From: JBBUX01 sp037445775
GTDB lineage: Bacteria > Actinomycetota > Coriobacteriia > Anaerosomatales > PHET01
Direction of reading: 5' to 3'
Length of the DNA stretch: 17,120 nt
Assembly (NCBI GenBank): GCA_037445775.1
Contig: JBBIJX010000035.1
Span: 1-17,120 of the forward strand
In this document: piece by piece, positions 1-7,305 of the stretch
How positions within the stretch are numbered: position 1 is the stretch's first letter
How the letters are laid out: each line of letters starts with the position of its first letter
Translations under genes and position numbers: made by a program
The notes under the pieces: model-generated
The model's input: the letters and a program-made list of their open reading frames with translations, nothing else
Databases searched by the model: none
Told to the model about the DNA's origin: nothing

Positions 1-625
1 GCACGATCTCGATAGTGGGCAGCGCAAACAGCTCGTCGTTACCGATGACTCCGACGGTGACCTCGGTGCCCCCGACGAACGCCTCGACCAGCACGTGGCG
101 GTCGTAGCGGAAGGCGAGCTCGACCGCGCCGGCAAGTTCGGTGGCGTCGTGCACTATCGTGACGCCGATGGCCGAGCCTTCGCTTGCCGGCTTGACGACG
201 CACTTCTCGCCCACCGCCTCAGCGATGCGAGCGGGGTCCGCGGTCTGACCGCGCGTCAGGACGACGTAGGCAGGCGTCGGGATCTCCGCGCATGCGTAGA
301 AGTGCTTGCTCATGACCTTGTCCATCGCGAGCGCGCTGGCGAGTACCCCGCTTCCCACGTACGGCATCTCCAAGAGCTCACAGAGCCCCTGCACCGTCCC
401 GTCCTCGCCTAACCGGCCATGCAGACAGATAAAGGCCACGTGGCAGTCAGAGCGCGCGACTTCGACGACGAACTCGTCGTCTCCGGTGTCGATCTCGACG
501 ACGCGGAAGCTCGACTCCCGCAGCGCATGGGCGACCTGAGCCCCGGTGTTCAGTGATACCTCACGCTCGGCGGAGCGTCCCCCCATGAGCACCGCAACGG
601 TGATGTCGCATGGATTGACCGGCAT
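1..625 (-). CDS. ddl: D-alanine-D-alanine ligase, C-terminal part cut off by the window edge
   Basis: This enzyme makes D-Ala-D-Ala in the cytoplasm using ATP; the dipeptide goes onto UDP-MurNAc peptides for peptidoglycan. The first 208 residues are visible, from the ATG at 625 to base 1, with no stop. The N-terminal domain reads VAVLMGGRSAEREVS (about residues 10-24). The family signature LHGRLGEDGTVQG lies at 68-80, followed by GSGVLASALAMDK (91-103). The start of the ATP-grasp domain has KPASEGSAIGV (145-155). The catalytic omega loop and metal-binding residues lie outside the window, so D-Ala versus D-Lac specificity cannot be judged. A GGGAG ribosome binding site lies just upstream of the ATG. 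The gene begins 17 bases after the preceding membrane protein gene and is probably co-transcribed with it. Confidence 0.95.
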   Translation of the reverse strand, partial: MPVNPCDITVAVLMGGRSAEREVSLNTGAQVAHALRESSFRVVEIDTGDDEFVVEVARSDCHVAFICLHGRLGEDGTVQGLCELLEMPYVGSGVLASALAMDKVMSKHFYACAEIPTPAYVVLTRGQTADPARIAEAVGEKCVVKPASEGSAIGVTIVHDATELAGAVELAFRYDRHVLVEAFVGGTEVTVGVIGNDELFALPTIEIV

Positions 626-642
626 CTCGCTCCCTTCGCTGC

Positions 643-1050
643 TCACAGGACCCGGCCCAGGCGGAGCTGATCGACTGCGACTAGCGCGATCCACCAGAGG
701 CACACACCCACGAGCATTGCGAGTGAGCCGCGGGTGAGCGCGGAGAACAGAACGGCACCCGAGTCCACGTCTGCGGACCGTGCGGCGAACAGCCATACCG
801 CGATCATCGTGACGGGACCTGCCGCCAGCAGCGTGATCCCGGCCGCGATCATGACGTCATACTCGGAGGACTCGAACGCCGCCACTCCCGGTGGGACATC
901 GAGCAGGCGCCAGACCACGAGTCCCGCGAAGAGCGCCCACGCGCACGCGTAGAGCACGAACGGCAACGCAGGCGCCTCCGTTCGGGAGGACACGCCGGAC
1001 GTCACTGCCACAGGCCGCTCATCCTGCTCCGCGCTCTGATCCGCGCCCAC
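643..1050 (-). CDS. small integral membrane protein of unknown function
   Basis: I do not recognise this 135-residue protein. After about 30 polar residues it has three hydrophobic stretches: PFVLYACAWALFAGLVVW, then one starting YDVMIAAGITLL, then one around LAMLVGVCLWWIALVAV. It therefore looks like a three-helix inner-membrane protein with no catalytic motif. I chose the GTG at 1050 because GAGGGG lies 6 bases upstream and it starts 28 bases after the MFS stop codon. The frame is open to a TTG at 1104, inside the MFS gene, but that start has no visible ribosome binding site. It ends 17 bases before ddl. The position between an exporter and ddl suggests an envelope role, but that is only inference from context. 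Confidence 0.7.
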   Translation of the reverse strand: MGADQSAEQDERPVAVTSGVSSRTEAPALPFVLYACAWALFAGLVVWRLLDVPPGVAAFESSEYDVMIAAGITLLAAGPVTMIAVWLFAARSADVDSGAVLFSALTRGSLAMLVGVCLWWIALVAVDQLRLGRVL

Positions 1051-1056
1051 GAAGCT

Positions 1057-1062
1057 CCCCTC
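1057..1062 (-). promoter_or_regulatory. ribosome binding site deciding the GTG start at 1050
   Basis: GAGGGG read on the minus strand lies 6 bases before the GTG at 1050. It is the main reason for preferring that start over the upstream TTG at 1104 for the small membrane protein. Confidence 0.6.
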
Positions 1063-1078
1063 ACCGGCTTCGGACAGT

Positions 1079-2548
1079 CTACGGCGTGGGAGGAGCGGCC
1101 TCAACCGGCTCTACGGCCCGTCCGAACCACGACAGAGCAGCTGCGGCGAGCGCTACAACGGCGCCCGCGCGCAACGCGTTCGACATCCCCGTGCTGAACG
1201 CCGCCGCGACCCCGGCGGGAAGGCCGTCGGTGCCGGCGGGCAGGCCCTGGCCGCCCACGGCCGAACCAACGATCGCCGCTGTGAGCGCGACTCCGATCGA
1301 CATGCCCACGTTGCGGGCTTCGGCAACGAACGCCGAGCCGACCCCGGCGCGTTCGCGCGGCACTGCCCTCAGAATGGCAGCCGTGTTCGGCGTCTGGAAT
1401 ACAGCCATACCGGCCCCCACGAGTCCGAGAACCGGAACGACGAATCCCAGTGGACTCGCGGGCGTCATCAGCGATGCCGCTCCGAGCCCGAGTGACAGCA
1501 CGAGTACTCCCGCAGTCGCAATCCCCCGGCTGCCCCACCGGTCCGAGTAGCGGCCTGCTGCGGGTGCGATTAGCGCCATCGCGAGCGGCGTCACGGTGAG
1601 CAGGACTCCCGCGACGTGCGCGTCGACACCGCGGAGGCGCAACAGGTAGAAGGGCATCGTGAAGGTCACGGAGAAGAGCGCGAGGTACGCGAGCGTCGCC
1701 GCCGATACGCCGGAAGTGAAGCCGCGCACACGGAACATCGCAAGGTCGACCATCGGGTGACCGGTGCGGCGCTCCCAGGCGACGAACGCGGCGAGCGCCA
1801 CCGCGCTGCCCGCAATGGGACCTAGGGCCTGGACAGACGCGAGTCCGTACTCCTCGATCCGGCCCAGCCCCGTGAGCAGCAGCAACAACGTGACCGCAGT
1901 GAGCAGCGCGCCGGGTGCGTCGAACGGCTGCGACTCGGGGCACTCATTGGGCAACAGGCGCCACGCGACGACAGCGACGACCGCGGTAAGCGGCGCGTTT
2001 ATGAGGAAGATCGCCGACCAGCCGAAGATTCCCAAGAGCACGCCGCCGAGCGCAGGACCGGCGGTGAGTCCGAAGGACACCGCGAGCGAGATGTAGCCGA
2101 GCGCCCAGCCCCGTCTGTTGGGCGGGAAGGTCCTGGTCACCAGCGCGGGCCCGGCCGCGAAGAGCATCGCGGCACCGACGGCCTGGAACACGCGGGCACC
2201 TACCAAGAGCGGAAGCGAGGCGGCAAAAGCGCACGCGAGCGAACCGGCGCCGAACACTGCGAGCCCCGCGACGTAGAGCCTGCGCAGCCCCCACACGTCA
2301 CCGATACGCCCCATCGACAGGAGCAGCGATGCGGTCGTGAGCAGGTATGCGGTCGTGACCCAGCTAACCGCGGAGAGGCGTTCTCCGAACTGCGCGGCTA
2401 TCGAGGGCAGGGCGATGTTCACGATGCTCGAGTCGAGAGGCGCCAGCACCGTACCTACCGCAAGGACCGCGAGGACGATGCCGGGGCGCGTCTCGCCCGG
2501 CGTGCAGGCTGGTGAATCGATTGTGGTGTCCTCGTGTACTCGGCGCAT
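1079..2548 (-). CDS. MFS drug/solute exporter, DHA2 (EmrB/QacA) type
   Basis: This 489-residue protein has about 14 hydrophobic segments, as expected for the 14-helix DHA2 family of proton-driven exporters in the cytoplasmic membrane. Family motifs are visible: LDSSIVNIALP in helix 1 (38-48), WVTTAYLL (63-70), the loop 2-3 motif GRIGDVWGLRR (80-90), the antiporter motif C GLTAGPALGG (160-169), and a second loop motif GRYSDRWGSRG (332-342). The substrate cannot be read from sequence; drugs, dyes or metabolites are all possible. The ATG at 2548 has GAGGA about 9 bases upstream. It is divergent from the HtrA-like protease across 96 bases and heads a probable operon with the small membrane protein and ddl. 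No regulator gene is adjacent. Confidence 0.9.
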   Translation of the reverse strand: MRRVHEDTTIDSPACTPGETRPGIVLAVLAVGTVLAPLDSSIVNIALPSIAAQFGERLSAVSWVTTAYLLTTASLLLSMGRIGDVWGLRRLYVAGLAVFGAGSLACAFAASLPLLVGARVFQAVGAAMLFAAGPALVTRTFPPNRRGWALGYISLAVSFGLTAGPALGGVLLGIFGWSAIFLINAPLTAVVAVVAWRLLPNECPESQPFDAPGALLTAVTLLLLLTGLGRIEEYGLASVQALGPIAGSAVALAAFVAWERRTGHPMVDLAMFRVRGFTSGVSAATLAYLALFSVTFTMPFYLLRLRGVDAHVAGVLLTVTPLAMALIAPAAGRYSDRWGSRGIATAGVLVLSLGLGAASLMTPASPLGFVVPVLGLVGAGMAVFQTPNTAAILRAVPRERAGVGSAFVAEARNVGMSIGVALTAAIVGSAVGGQGLPAGTDGLPAGVAAAFSTGMSNALRAGAVVALAAAALSWFGRAVEPVEAAPPTP

Positions 2549-2588
2549 AGGGCGGTATCCTCAGCGTGAGAGTTGCTGTTCGCATTCT

Positions 2589-2607
2589 CGCACGCTCACG
2601 GCGTGCG
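2589..2607. repeat. short inverted repeat in the MFS/protease divergent intergenic region
   Basis: CGCACGC and GCGTGCG form a perfect 7-bp stem around a 5-base centre in the 96-base gap between the two divergent genes. It could be an operator or a hairpin in a 5' leader. In DNA this GC-rich it could also be chance. I saw no convincing -35/-10 pair in the gap. Confidence 0.25.
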
Positions 2608-2633
2608 GCTCGCAGGAATGCAGTCAGAGGACC

Positions 2634-2639
2634 AAGGAG
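2634..2639 (+). promoter_or_regulatory. ribosome binding site deciding the protease start at 2645
   Basis: AAGGAG lies 5 bases before the ATG at 2645. It fixes the protease start 72 bases downstream of an in-frame TTG at 2573 that lacks such a site. Confidence 0.8.
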
Positions 2640-2644
2640 TCACC

Positions 2645-4066
2645 ATGGCCGACGAGCACACCGAGTCCGGACGCGGCGCTGGTGCGAACGTCACCGGCAC
2701 ACCGCCTCCCGCGGAACCCTCGGCAGCGCCGCCCATTGCGGAGCCTGCACCGCCCCCGCCCATCTACACCGCCCCAGTGCCGCCCCCAGTGCCGCCCCCA
2801 GTGCCTCCTGTGGTGCCGCCCGTCATGCCGCCTCCTGTGCCGTCTGCGGTGCCAGCCGCCGGATCCGGCTCTTCCACGCGGACGTCCGGCGCCGGCGTCG
2901 CCATCGCCGTGGCTGCGGTGATCGCGTTCGTGGTGGCCTCCTTCGCAGGCCTCGCGGGCGGCTTCCTCGGTGCGCGCCTCGCCTCTGAGGGCGATCTCGG
3001 CACGATGCCCTCGCCGAGGCGCGTAGCTGTCGTCCCTTCCGAGACCGACGAACCCATCGTGGCGGCTGCGTCCGTCGCGGTCCCCTCGGTAGTGAACGTC
3101 GACGTGCGGGGCGCCCGCTCTTCCGGCGGGCTTCCGGGATCGCACCAGGGCGTCCCTCGCTCCGGCAACGGCTCCGGCGTCGCATTCCGGTCCGGTCCCA
3201 ACGGTACGACCTACGTCCTCACGAACAGCCACGTTCTCGACGGCGCTGAACACATCACGGTGCGCGACACGACGGGTAGTTCGGCATCGGCCGAACTCGT
3301 CGGCGCCGACCCCGAGACCGACATCGCGGTATTACTCGTGAAGCGCAGGATTCCCGCGATCGACGTGACAGACTCGGGTAGCCTCATCGTGGGACAGACC
3401 GTCGTGGCCATTGGCTCTCCGTTCGGCCTTGAGCACTCGGTGACCTCCGGAGTCATTTCGGCACTCGGACGCTCGCTGCCCAGCTTCGGCAACAACGACT
3501 CGGTCTATCCGCTTGTCGACGTCATCCAAACCGACGCGGCGATCAACCCCGGCAACTCGGGCGGGGCACTCGTGAATCGCGAGGGCCGGCTCGTAGGCAT
3601 CAACACCGCCATCTACTCCGACACCGGTGCGTCAGGCGGTATCGGGTTCGCGGTACCTTCCAATACGGCGCTGCGCGTGGCCGATGAGCTGATCGAGAAG
3701 GGCTCGGTCACTCACCCGTTCCTGGGCATCGTCGGGCAGACACTCACATCGGTGGCGGCCAAGGAGAGGGGCGTCGACGATGGCGAGGGCGCAATCGTCA
3801 TCGAGATCACGCCGAACACCGGCGCCGAGCGTGCCGGCATCAGGCCGAACGACGTCATCATCGCCGTCGACGGAGCTCCGGTCCGCTCGATGGACGACCT
3901 CATCCTTCATGTGCGCCGCAAGCGGGTCGGCGACACGGTGACGGTCACCCTGATGCGCAACGGCGAGAAGCGAGACGTGAAGGTCACAGTGGGCGAGAAG
4001 CCGAGCGGTCTCGAGCTCCCCAGCCGGGACGCAACGCGCACGTCGCCGCAGGGCAGGACAGAGTAG
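2645..4066 (+). CDS. membrane-anchored HtrA/DegP-type serine protease with PDZ domain
   Basis: This 473-residue S1C-family protease probably degrades or senses misfolded extracytoplasmic proteins. The N-terminus (about 20-72) is proline-rich, with a VPP repeat. One transmembrane helix follows (about 83-112), so the repeat should face the cytoplasm and the protease the outside. The trypsin-like domain carries the full triad: His196 in TNSHVLDG, Asp226 in PETDIAVL, and Ser305 in NPGNSGGAL. A single PDZ domain (about 358-450) contains the usual AGIRPNDVIIAVDG stretch. One PDZ and one anchor match the DegS/HtrA-like layout of Gram-positive bacteria rather than two-PDZ periplasmic DegP. The gene stands alone, divergent from the MFS operon and convergent with the cytochrome gene. 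The start is set by AAGGAG upstream of 2645. Confidence 0.93.
   Translation: MADEHTESGRGAGANVTGTPPPAEPSAAPPIAEPAPPPPIYTAPVPPPVPPPVPPVVPPVMPPPVPSAVPAAGSGSSTRTSGAGVAIAVAAVIAFVVASFAGLAGGFLGARLASEGDLGTMPSPRRVAVVPSETDEPIVAAASVAVPSVVNVDVRGARSSGGLPGSHQGVPRSGNGSGVAFRSGPNGTTYVLTNSHVLDGAEHITVRDTTGSSASAELVGADPETDIAVLLVKRRIPAIDVTDSGSLIVGQTVVAIGSPFGLEHSVTSGVISALGRSLPSFGNNDSVYPLVDVIQTDAAINPGNSGGALVNREGRLVGINTAIYSDTGASGGIGFAVPSNTALRVADELIEKGSVTHPFLGIVGQTLTSVAAKERGVDDGEGAIVIEITPNTGAERAGIRPNDVIIAVDGAPVRSMDDLILHVRRKRVGDTVTVTLMRNGEKRDVKVTVGEKPSGLELPSRDATRTSPQGRTE
2774..2857 (+). repeat. 12-bp tandem repeat encoding PVPP-like units in the protease
   Basis: Seven consecutive 12-base units encode PVPP, PVPP, PVPP, VVPP, VMPP, PVPS and AVPA (residues 44-71 of the protease). 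The first two units are identical in DNA (CCAGTGCCGCCC) and the later ones degenerate progressively. It lies in the predicted cytoplasmic linker and could vary in copy number. Confidence 0.8.
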
Positions 4067-4113
4067 GGTCGCGTCCCGCACCACGCGCCGGCGCGAGCCA
4101 CACGTCGGAAGAA

Positions 4114-4142
4114 GAGGCCCCCGCCGTCGCGGCAGGGGCCTC
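4114..4142. terminator. bidirectional hairpin between convergent protease and cytochrome genes
   Basis: GAGGCCCC pairs with GGGGCCTC (8 bp), followed by one mismatch and an inner GCCG/CGGC stem with a 3-base loop. It starts 48 bases after the protease stop and ends 15 bases before the cytochrome stop. Read on the minus strand it is followed by TTCTTCC, a short T-rich tail, so it may work best for the cytochrome transcript. There is no T-run on the plus side. Confidence 0.7.
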
Positions 4143-4156
4143 TCATCACTGAGCGT

Positions 4157-5521
4157 CTAGGCGCTCGGCTTTCGGGACTTCACCACTACCAGCACGATGA
4201 TGCCGGCGATAACGGCAAGGCCAACCAGTGCGATCGCGAGGTTCATCGAATCGCGGGACTCACCCTGGTTCACGTCCTGCTTGCTCGCGGCTTGCTGCGC
4301 CGCCTCGTTTGCGTAGACCTGCGTGGTCTGCACCGCCATGTCGGTCACGGGGTTCTTGGTTCCCGCCTTCTTGGCCAGCTCATCGTCGGTCGAACGGTAG
4401 CGCAGCGCGGCTTCGAGAGTCGCGGCTTCGACACCACCAGGCAGTGTCACGCGATACGTCTCGGTCACAGACTCGCGCGCGGGGATGCGGTCATCGGACT
4501 TGATCTTGGTCGCCTCCCACAGCTCCACAGGCGCGTTGCCTTCGTCGTCTTGGAGGATCGTGCCGAACCGGCGCTCCCCCACCGGCGTCTTGTTGCCGCT
4601 CCCGTCGATCAGCGACACCTCGAGCCACATCTCGCGGACCTCGGTGAGGCCCGTGGGGAGATGGTGTCCGGCGCCCACGTTCGTGATCGTCACCTTGGCA
4701 TCGGCGCCGCCGCCGACGATCTCCGGCACCTCGACGTCGAGCTCCGCGGCGGACTTGAGCAAGGCGGTCGCGGCCGCGGCGTCACCCAGCTCGACGTTCG
4801 CGCCCACGAAGGACATCGAGTAGATGTTGCCGCGCTTCGGGCCGCCCGCCGCCGCCACACCCTCGTACGGGCCTAGGGTCCCGGGCGCCAAGCTCATGTG
4901 ACAGTCCTGACACGTCACGCCCTCCTTGGCCCACGGGCTTTCGATGTACTCCGAATACGTGGCCTCGAGGTGCATGCCGTTGATGGGGTGGTTCACGTTG
5001 TGACACCCGCCGCAGAGCTCAGGGCTCTCGTGGAACTCAGAGTATGCGGCCTTGTGCGGCGCCTGCGGATCCTTGATCTGAGCTCGGCGCGTCCCATCCG
5101 GCAGGACGAGTTGCGACGTGTTCGCAATCTCCTTGCCGTCGTTGCCTGTGACCTGATGGCACCACGCGCATGTGATGCCGTCCGCGACGCCGGCGGACAG
5201 CTCTGCCGCGCCGGATTCGCCGGTCATCGTAGCGGCCGGTCCATGGCACTTGTTGCAGAACGGGCCCAGCGCCGGATTCGCCTTCTTCGCCTCCTCGAGC
5301 TTCGCGACGTAGATGGGGTCGGTCAGCGCTTGCGCATGTAGTGACTTCTGCCACTGTTCCACCAGAGCCGAGTGACACCCGCACGCCGAAGCCGGCTCGA
5401 AGTTCGCGGGCTTCGCATTGCCCGGCTCGACCGGTACCGGTTCCGCAACCGCCGAGGCCGCGCCGACGACGAGCGTCACGACTGCGACGAGCGCGAGCGC
5501 GATGAACCGTGACTTCCTCAT
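4157..5521 (-). CDS. membrane-anchored multihaem cytochrome c (four CXXCH sites plus one CXCH)
   Basis: This 454-residue protein is probably an extracytoplasmic electron carrier or reductase. A signal peptide (about 1-26, ending near ASAVA) precedes the haem region. Canonical haem sites are CNKCH (89-93), CAWCH (118-122), CGGCH (170-174) and CQDCH (204-208). The first site reads CGCH (47-50), one residue short of CXXCH, though the following QWQKSLHAQA matches cytochrome c554-type haem domains. Possible axial histidines include H62, H156, H164, H178 and H184. A probable beta-sandwich domain (about 240-400) contains GHHLPTG (285-291), which might add a ligand. A C-terminal helix (about 427-447) followed by KSRK anchors the protein. 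No cytochrome maturation, quinol dehydrogenase or partner cytochrome gene is nearby. AGGGGAG lies 6 bases before the ATG. The redox partner and substrate are unknown. Confidence 0.88.
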   Translation of the reverse strand: MRKSRFIALALVAVVTLVVGAASAVAEPVPVEPGNAKPANFEPASACGCHSALVEQWQKSLHAQALTDPIYVAKLEEAKKANPALGPFCNKCHGPAATMTGESGAAELSAGVADGITCAWCHQVTGNDGKEIANTSQLVLPDGTRRAQIKDPQAPHKAAYSEFHESPELCGGCHNVNHPINGMHLEATYSEYIESPWAKEGVTCQDCHMSLAPGTLGPYEGVAAAGGPKRGNIYSMSFVGANVELGDAAAATALLKSAAELDVEVPEIVGGGADAKVTITNVGAGHHLPTGLTEVREMWLEVSLIDGSGNKTPVGERRFGTILQDDEGNAPVELWEATKIKSDDRIPARESVTETYRVTLPGGVEAATLEAALRYRSTDDELAKKAGTKNPVTDMAVQTTQVYANEAAQQAASKQDVNQGESRDSMNLAIALVGLAVIAGIIVLVVVKSRKPSA

Positions 5522-5725
5522 AACAGACTCCCCTTCGCTTACTCAGGACGACAGGACCAGCTCCTTAGCGCGGTTGATACCCGTTCAGACACATTAGCGG
5601 CGCGTACTCGAGCGTTTCTGGATCGCGCACATCGTCTGAGGATTCTACGTATTCGCTTCAACGCGCAATGCACACGGCGCGGGCGGGTACCAACTGAGCA
5701 CCGAAGTCGACAAGGAAGGAACGAT
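5522..5725. other. divergent intergenic region between cytochrome and rubrerythrin genes
   Basis: These 204 bases separate two divergent redox genes and must hold at least the promoter for each. I looked for -35/-10 pairs, FNR-like or PerR-like palindromes and stable hairpins and saw nothing convincing. The only clear elements are the ribosome binding sites at each end: AGGGGAG for the cytochrome and AAGGAAGGA for the rubrerythrin. Confidence 0.5.
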
Positions 5726-6241
5726 ATGGTCAGGATGTATCGCTGCTCGGGGTGCGGTTACCTTCACGTCGGACCCGCGCCTGAGCGCTGCCCTGTCTGC
5801 GGTGCGGCGCAGACGGCCTTCAAGGAGTATGCGGGACCCGGCGACCTGAGCGGCACGAAGACGGCTGAGAACCTCGCGGCCGCGTTCGCCGGAGAGTCAC
5901 AGGCGAATCGACGCTACACGCTGTGGAAGCGGATCGCCGAGCTCGAGGGTGCGCCCGAGAACGTGAGCAAAGCGTTCCAGCGAGCCGCCGACGAGGAGAC
6001 CGCGCACGCGCTCGGGCACCTCGCCTACCTGGCCGGCGCGACACAGACCCGCGACAACCTGCTGGCCGCTGCGGCGGGTGAGGACGGTGAAGCCCAGGAG
6101 ATGTATCCGGGGTTCGCGGCGACTGCGGAGGCGGAGGGCTTCGACGACATCGCGTCGTACTTCCGCGCCGTGGGGCGGTACGAGGCGGAGCACCGCGAGG
6201 AATACCGGGCGGCCCTTGCGGAGCTTGAGGGACAGGAGTGA
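5726..6241 (+). CDS. reverse rubrerythrin (N-terminal rubredoxin, C-terminal diiron domain)
   Basis: This 171-residue cytoplasmic protein probably reduces hydrogen peroxide and perhaps oxygen in an anaerobe. A rubredoxin-like knuckle comes first, with C7-x2-C10 and C22-x2-C25 around YRCSGCGY and RCPVCG. A four-helix ferritin-like domain follows (about 44-170). Likely diiron ligands are E57 in AGESQANRRY, E91 and H94 in EETAH, a glutamate around 122-137, and E153 and H156 in YEAEH. Classical rubrerythrin has the rubredoxin at the C-terminus, so this is the reverse arrangement known from clostridia. The ATG at 5726 follows a strong AAGGAAGGA. Its TGA stop overlaps the GTG start of rlmN, so the two are co-transcribed. 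It is divergent from the multihaem cytochrome gene. Confidence 0.92.
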   Translation: MVRMYRCSGCGYLHVGPAPERCPVCGAAQTAFKEYAGPGDLSGTKTAENLAAAFAGESQANRRYTLWKRIAELEGAPENVSKAFQRAADEETAHALGHLAYLAGATQTRDNLLAAAAGEDGEAQEMYPGFAATAEAEGFDDIASYFRAVGRYEAEHREEYRAALAELEGQE

Positions 6242-7305
6242 CCGACGTCTCCGCGCGCGCGCTGAAAGACGCCCCCGAGGCGTTAGGCGTGAAGGCGCTC
6301 GACGCCTCGGGCATCGCCGCGCTCGTCGCGGAGCTTGGGCTTCCGCGGTATAGGGCTGGGCAGCTTGTTCGGTGGGTCTACGGCCGGGGTGCCACGTCCT
6401 TCGACGAGATGACGGATCTGCCTGCCGGCCTGCGAGACGCTCTCGCAGGCCGGTTCGGTCTGCCCTCGCCCGCGGTTCTTGAGAGACAGGTCTCCTCCGA
6501 CGGTACGCGCAAATACCTCCTCGAACTCGCCGACGGCGCACAAGTCGAGTGCGTGGGCCTGTCCGCGGGAGAGCGCCTCACGGTGTGCTTCTCGACGCAG
6601 GCCGGCTGCGCGATGGGGTGCGCATTCTGCGCCACCGGTGCCTCGGGCTTCACCCGCGACCTGTGGCCCGGCGAGATGGTCGACCAAGTGAGGCTCGTCG
6701 CCGACGACTTCGGGCGGCGCGTCACGGGAGCCGTGGCCATGGGTCAGGGCGAACCGTTCGCGGTCTACGACGCGACACTCGGCGCGCTCCGGCTCATGAA
6801 CAGCCCGGACGGCCTGGGGATCGGTGCACGACACCTCACCATCTCGACCTGCGGCATCATCGCTGGCATCGACCGCTTCGCCACTGAGCCGGAGCAGTTC
6901 ACGCTTGCCGTCTCACTCCACTCGGCGGTACAGGCGACACGTGACCGCCTGATGCCCGGTGTGCGCTCGCTGCCGCTCGACGCCCTCCGCCGCGCGCTCG
7001 AGCGCTATACGCACGCGACCGGCCGCCGTGCCTCCCTTGAATACGCGCTCATGGCGGGAATCAACGACAGCGACGAGGAGCTGGATGCGCTCGTCGCTTT
7101 TTGCAAGGGCATGCTCGTGCACGTGAACCTCATCGGCGTGAACCCCGTCGACGCGCCCGGCTTCTCACGGAGTCCCAGGGAGCGTGTAGCGGCGTTCGAA
7201 CTAGGGCTGACCGTAGCCGGGATCGGCGTGACGGTGCGCGCCGAACGTGGCGCCGACATCGACGCAGCCTGCGGTCAGCTGCGCCAGCGCCAAGGGACAC
7301 CTTAG
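6238..7305 (+). CDS. rlmN: 23S rRNA A2503 / tRNA A37 C2-methyltransferase, radical SAM
   Basis: RlmN methylates carbon 2 of A2503 in 23S rRNA and of A37 in some tRNAs, using a 4Fe-4S cluster and two S-adenosylmethionines. The 355-residue length is normal. The radical SAM cysteines are C124, C128 and C131 in GCAMGCAFC. The C-terminal cysteine that carries the methyl intermediate is C345 in ADIDAACGQL. The catalytic glutamate is probably E104 in VECVGL. The usual MGMGEP is MGQGEP here (168-173), and SLHSA (226-230) is present. The GTG start at 6238 overlaps the rubrerythrin stop as GTGA, with AGGGACAGGA upstream, which points to translational coupling. The 3' end overlaps the oppositely oriented addA by 4 bases. 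The Cfr resistance paralogue is less likely given the sequence and context. Confidence 0.93.
   Translation: MTDVSARALKDAPEALGVKALDASGIAALVAELGLPRYRAGQLVRWVYGRGATSFDEMTDLPAGLRDALAGRFGLPSPAVLERQVSSDGTRKYLLELADGAQVECVGLSAGERLTVCFSTQAGCAMGCAFCATGASGFTRDLWPGEMVDQVRLVADDFGRRVTGAVAMGQGEPFAVYDATLGALRLMNSPDGLGIGARHLTISTCGIIAGIDRFATEPEQFTLAVSLHSAVQATRDRLMPGVRSLPLDALRRALERYTHATGRRASLEYALMAGINDSDEELDALVAFCKGMLVHVNLIGVNPVDAPGFSRSPRERVAAFELGLTVAGIGVTVRAERGADIDAACGQLRQRQGTP

Noticed and set aside
2573..2644. Upstream TTG start of the protease at 2573
   Set aside because: There is no ribosome binding site for it, whereas AAGGAG lies 5 bases before the ATG at 2645.
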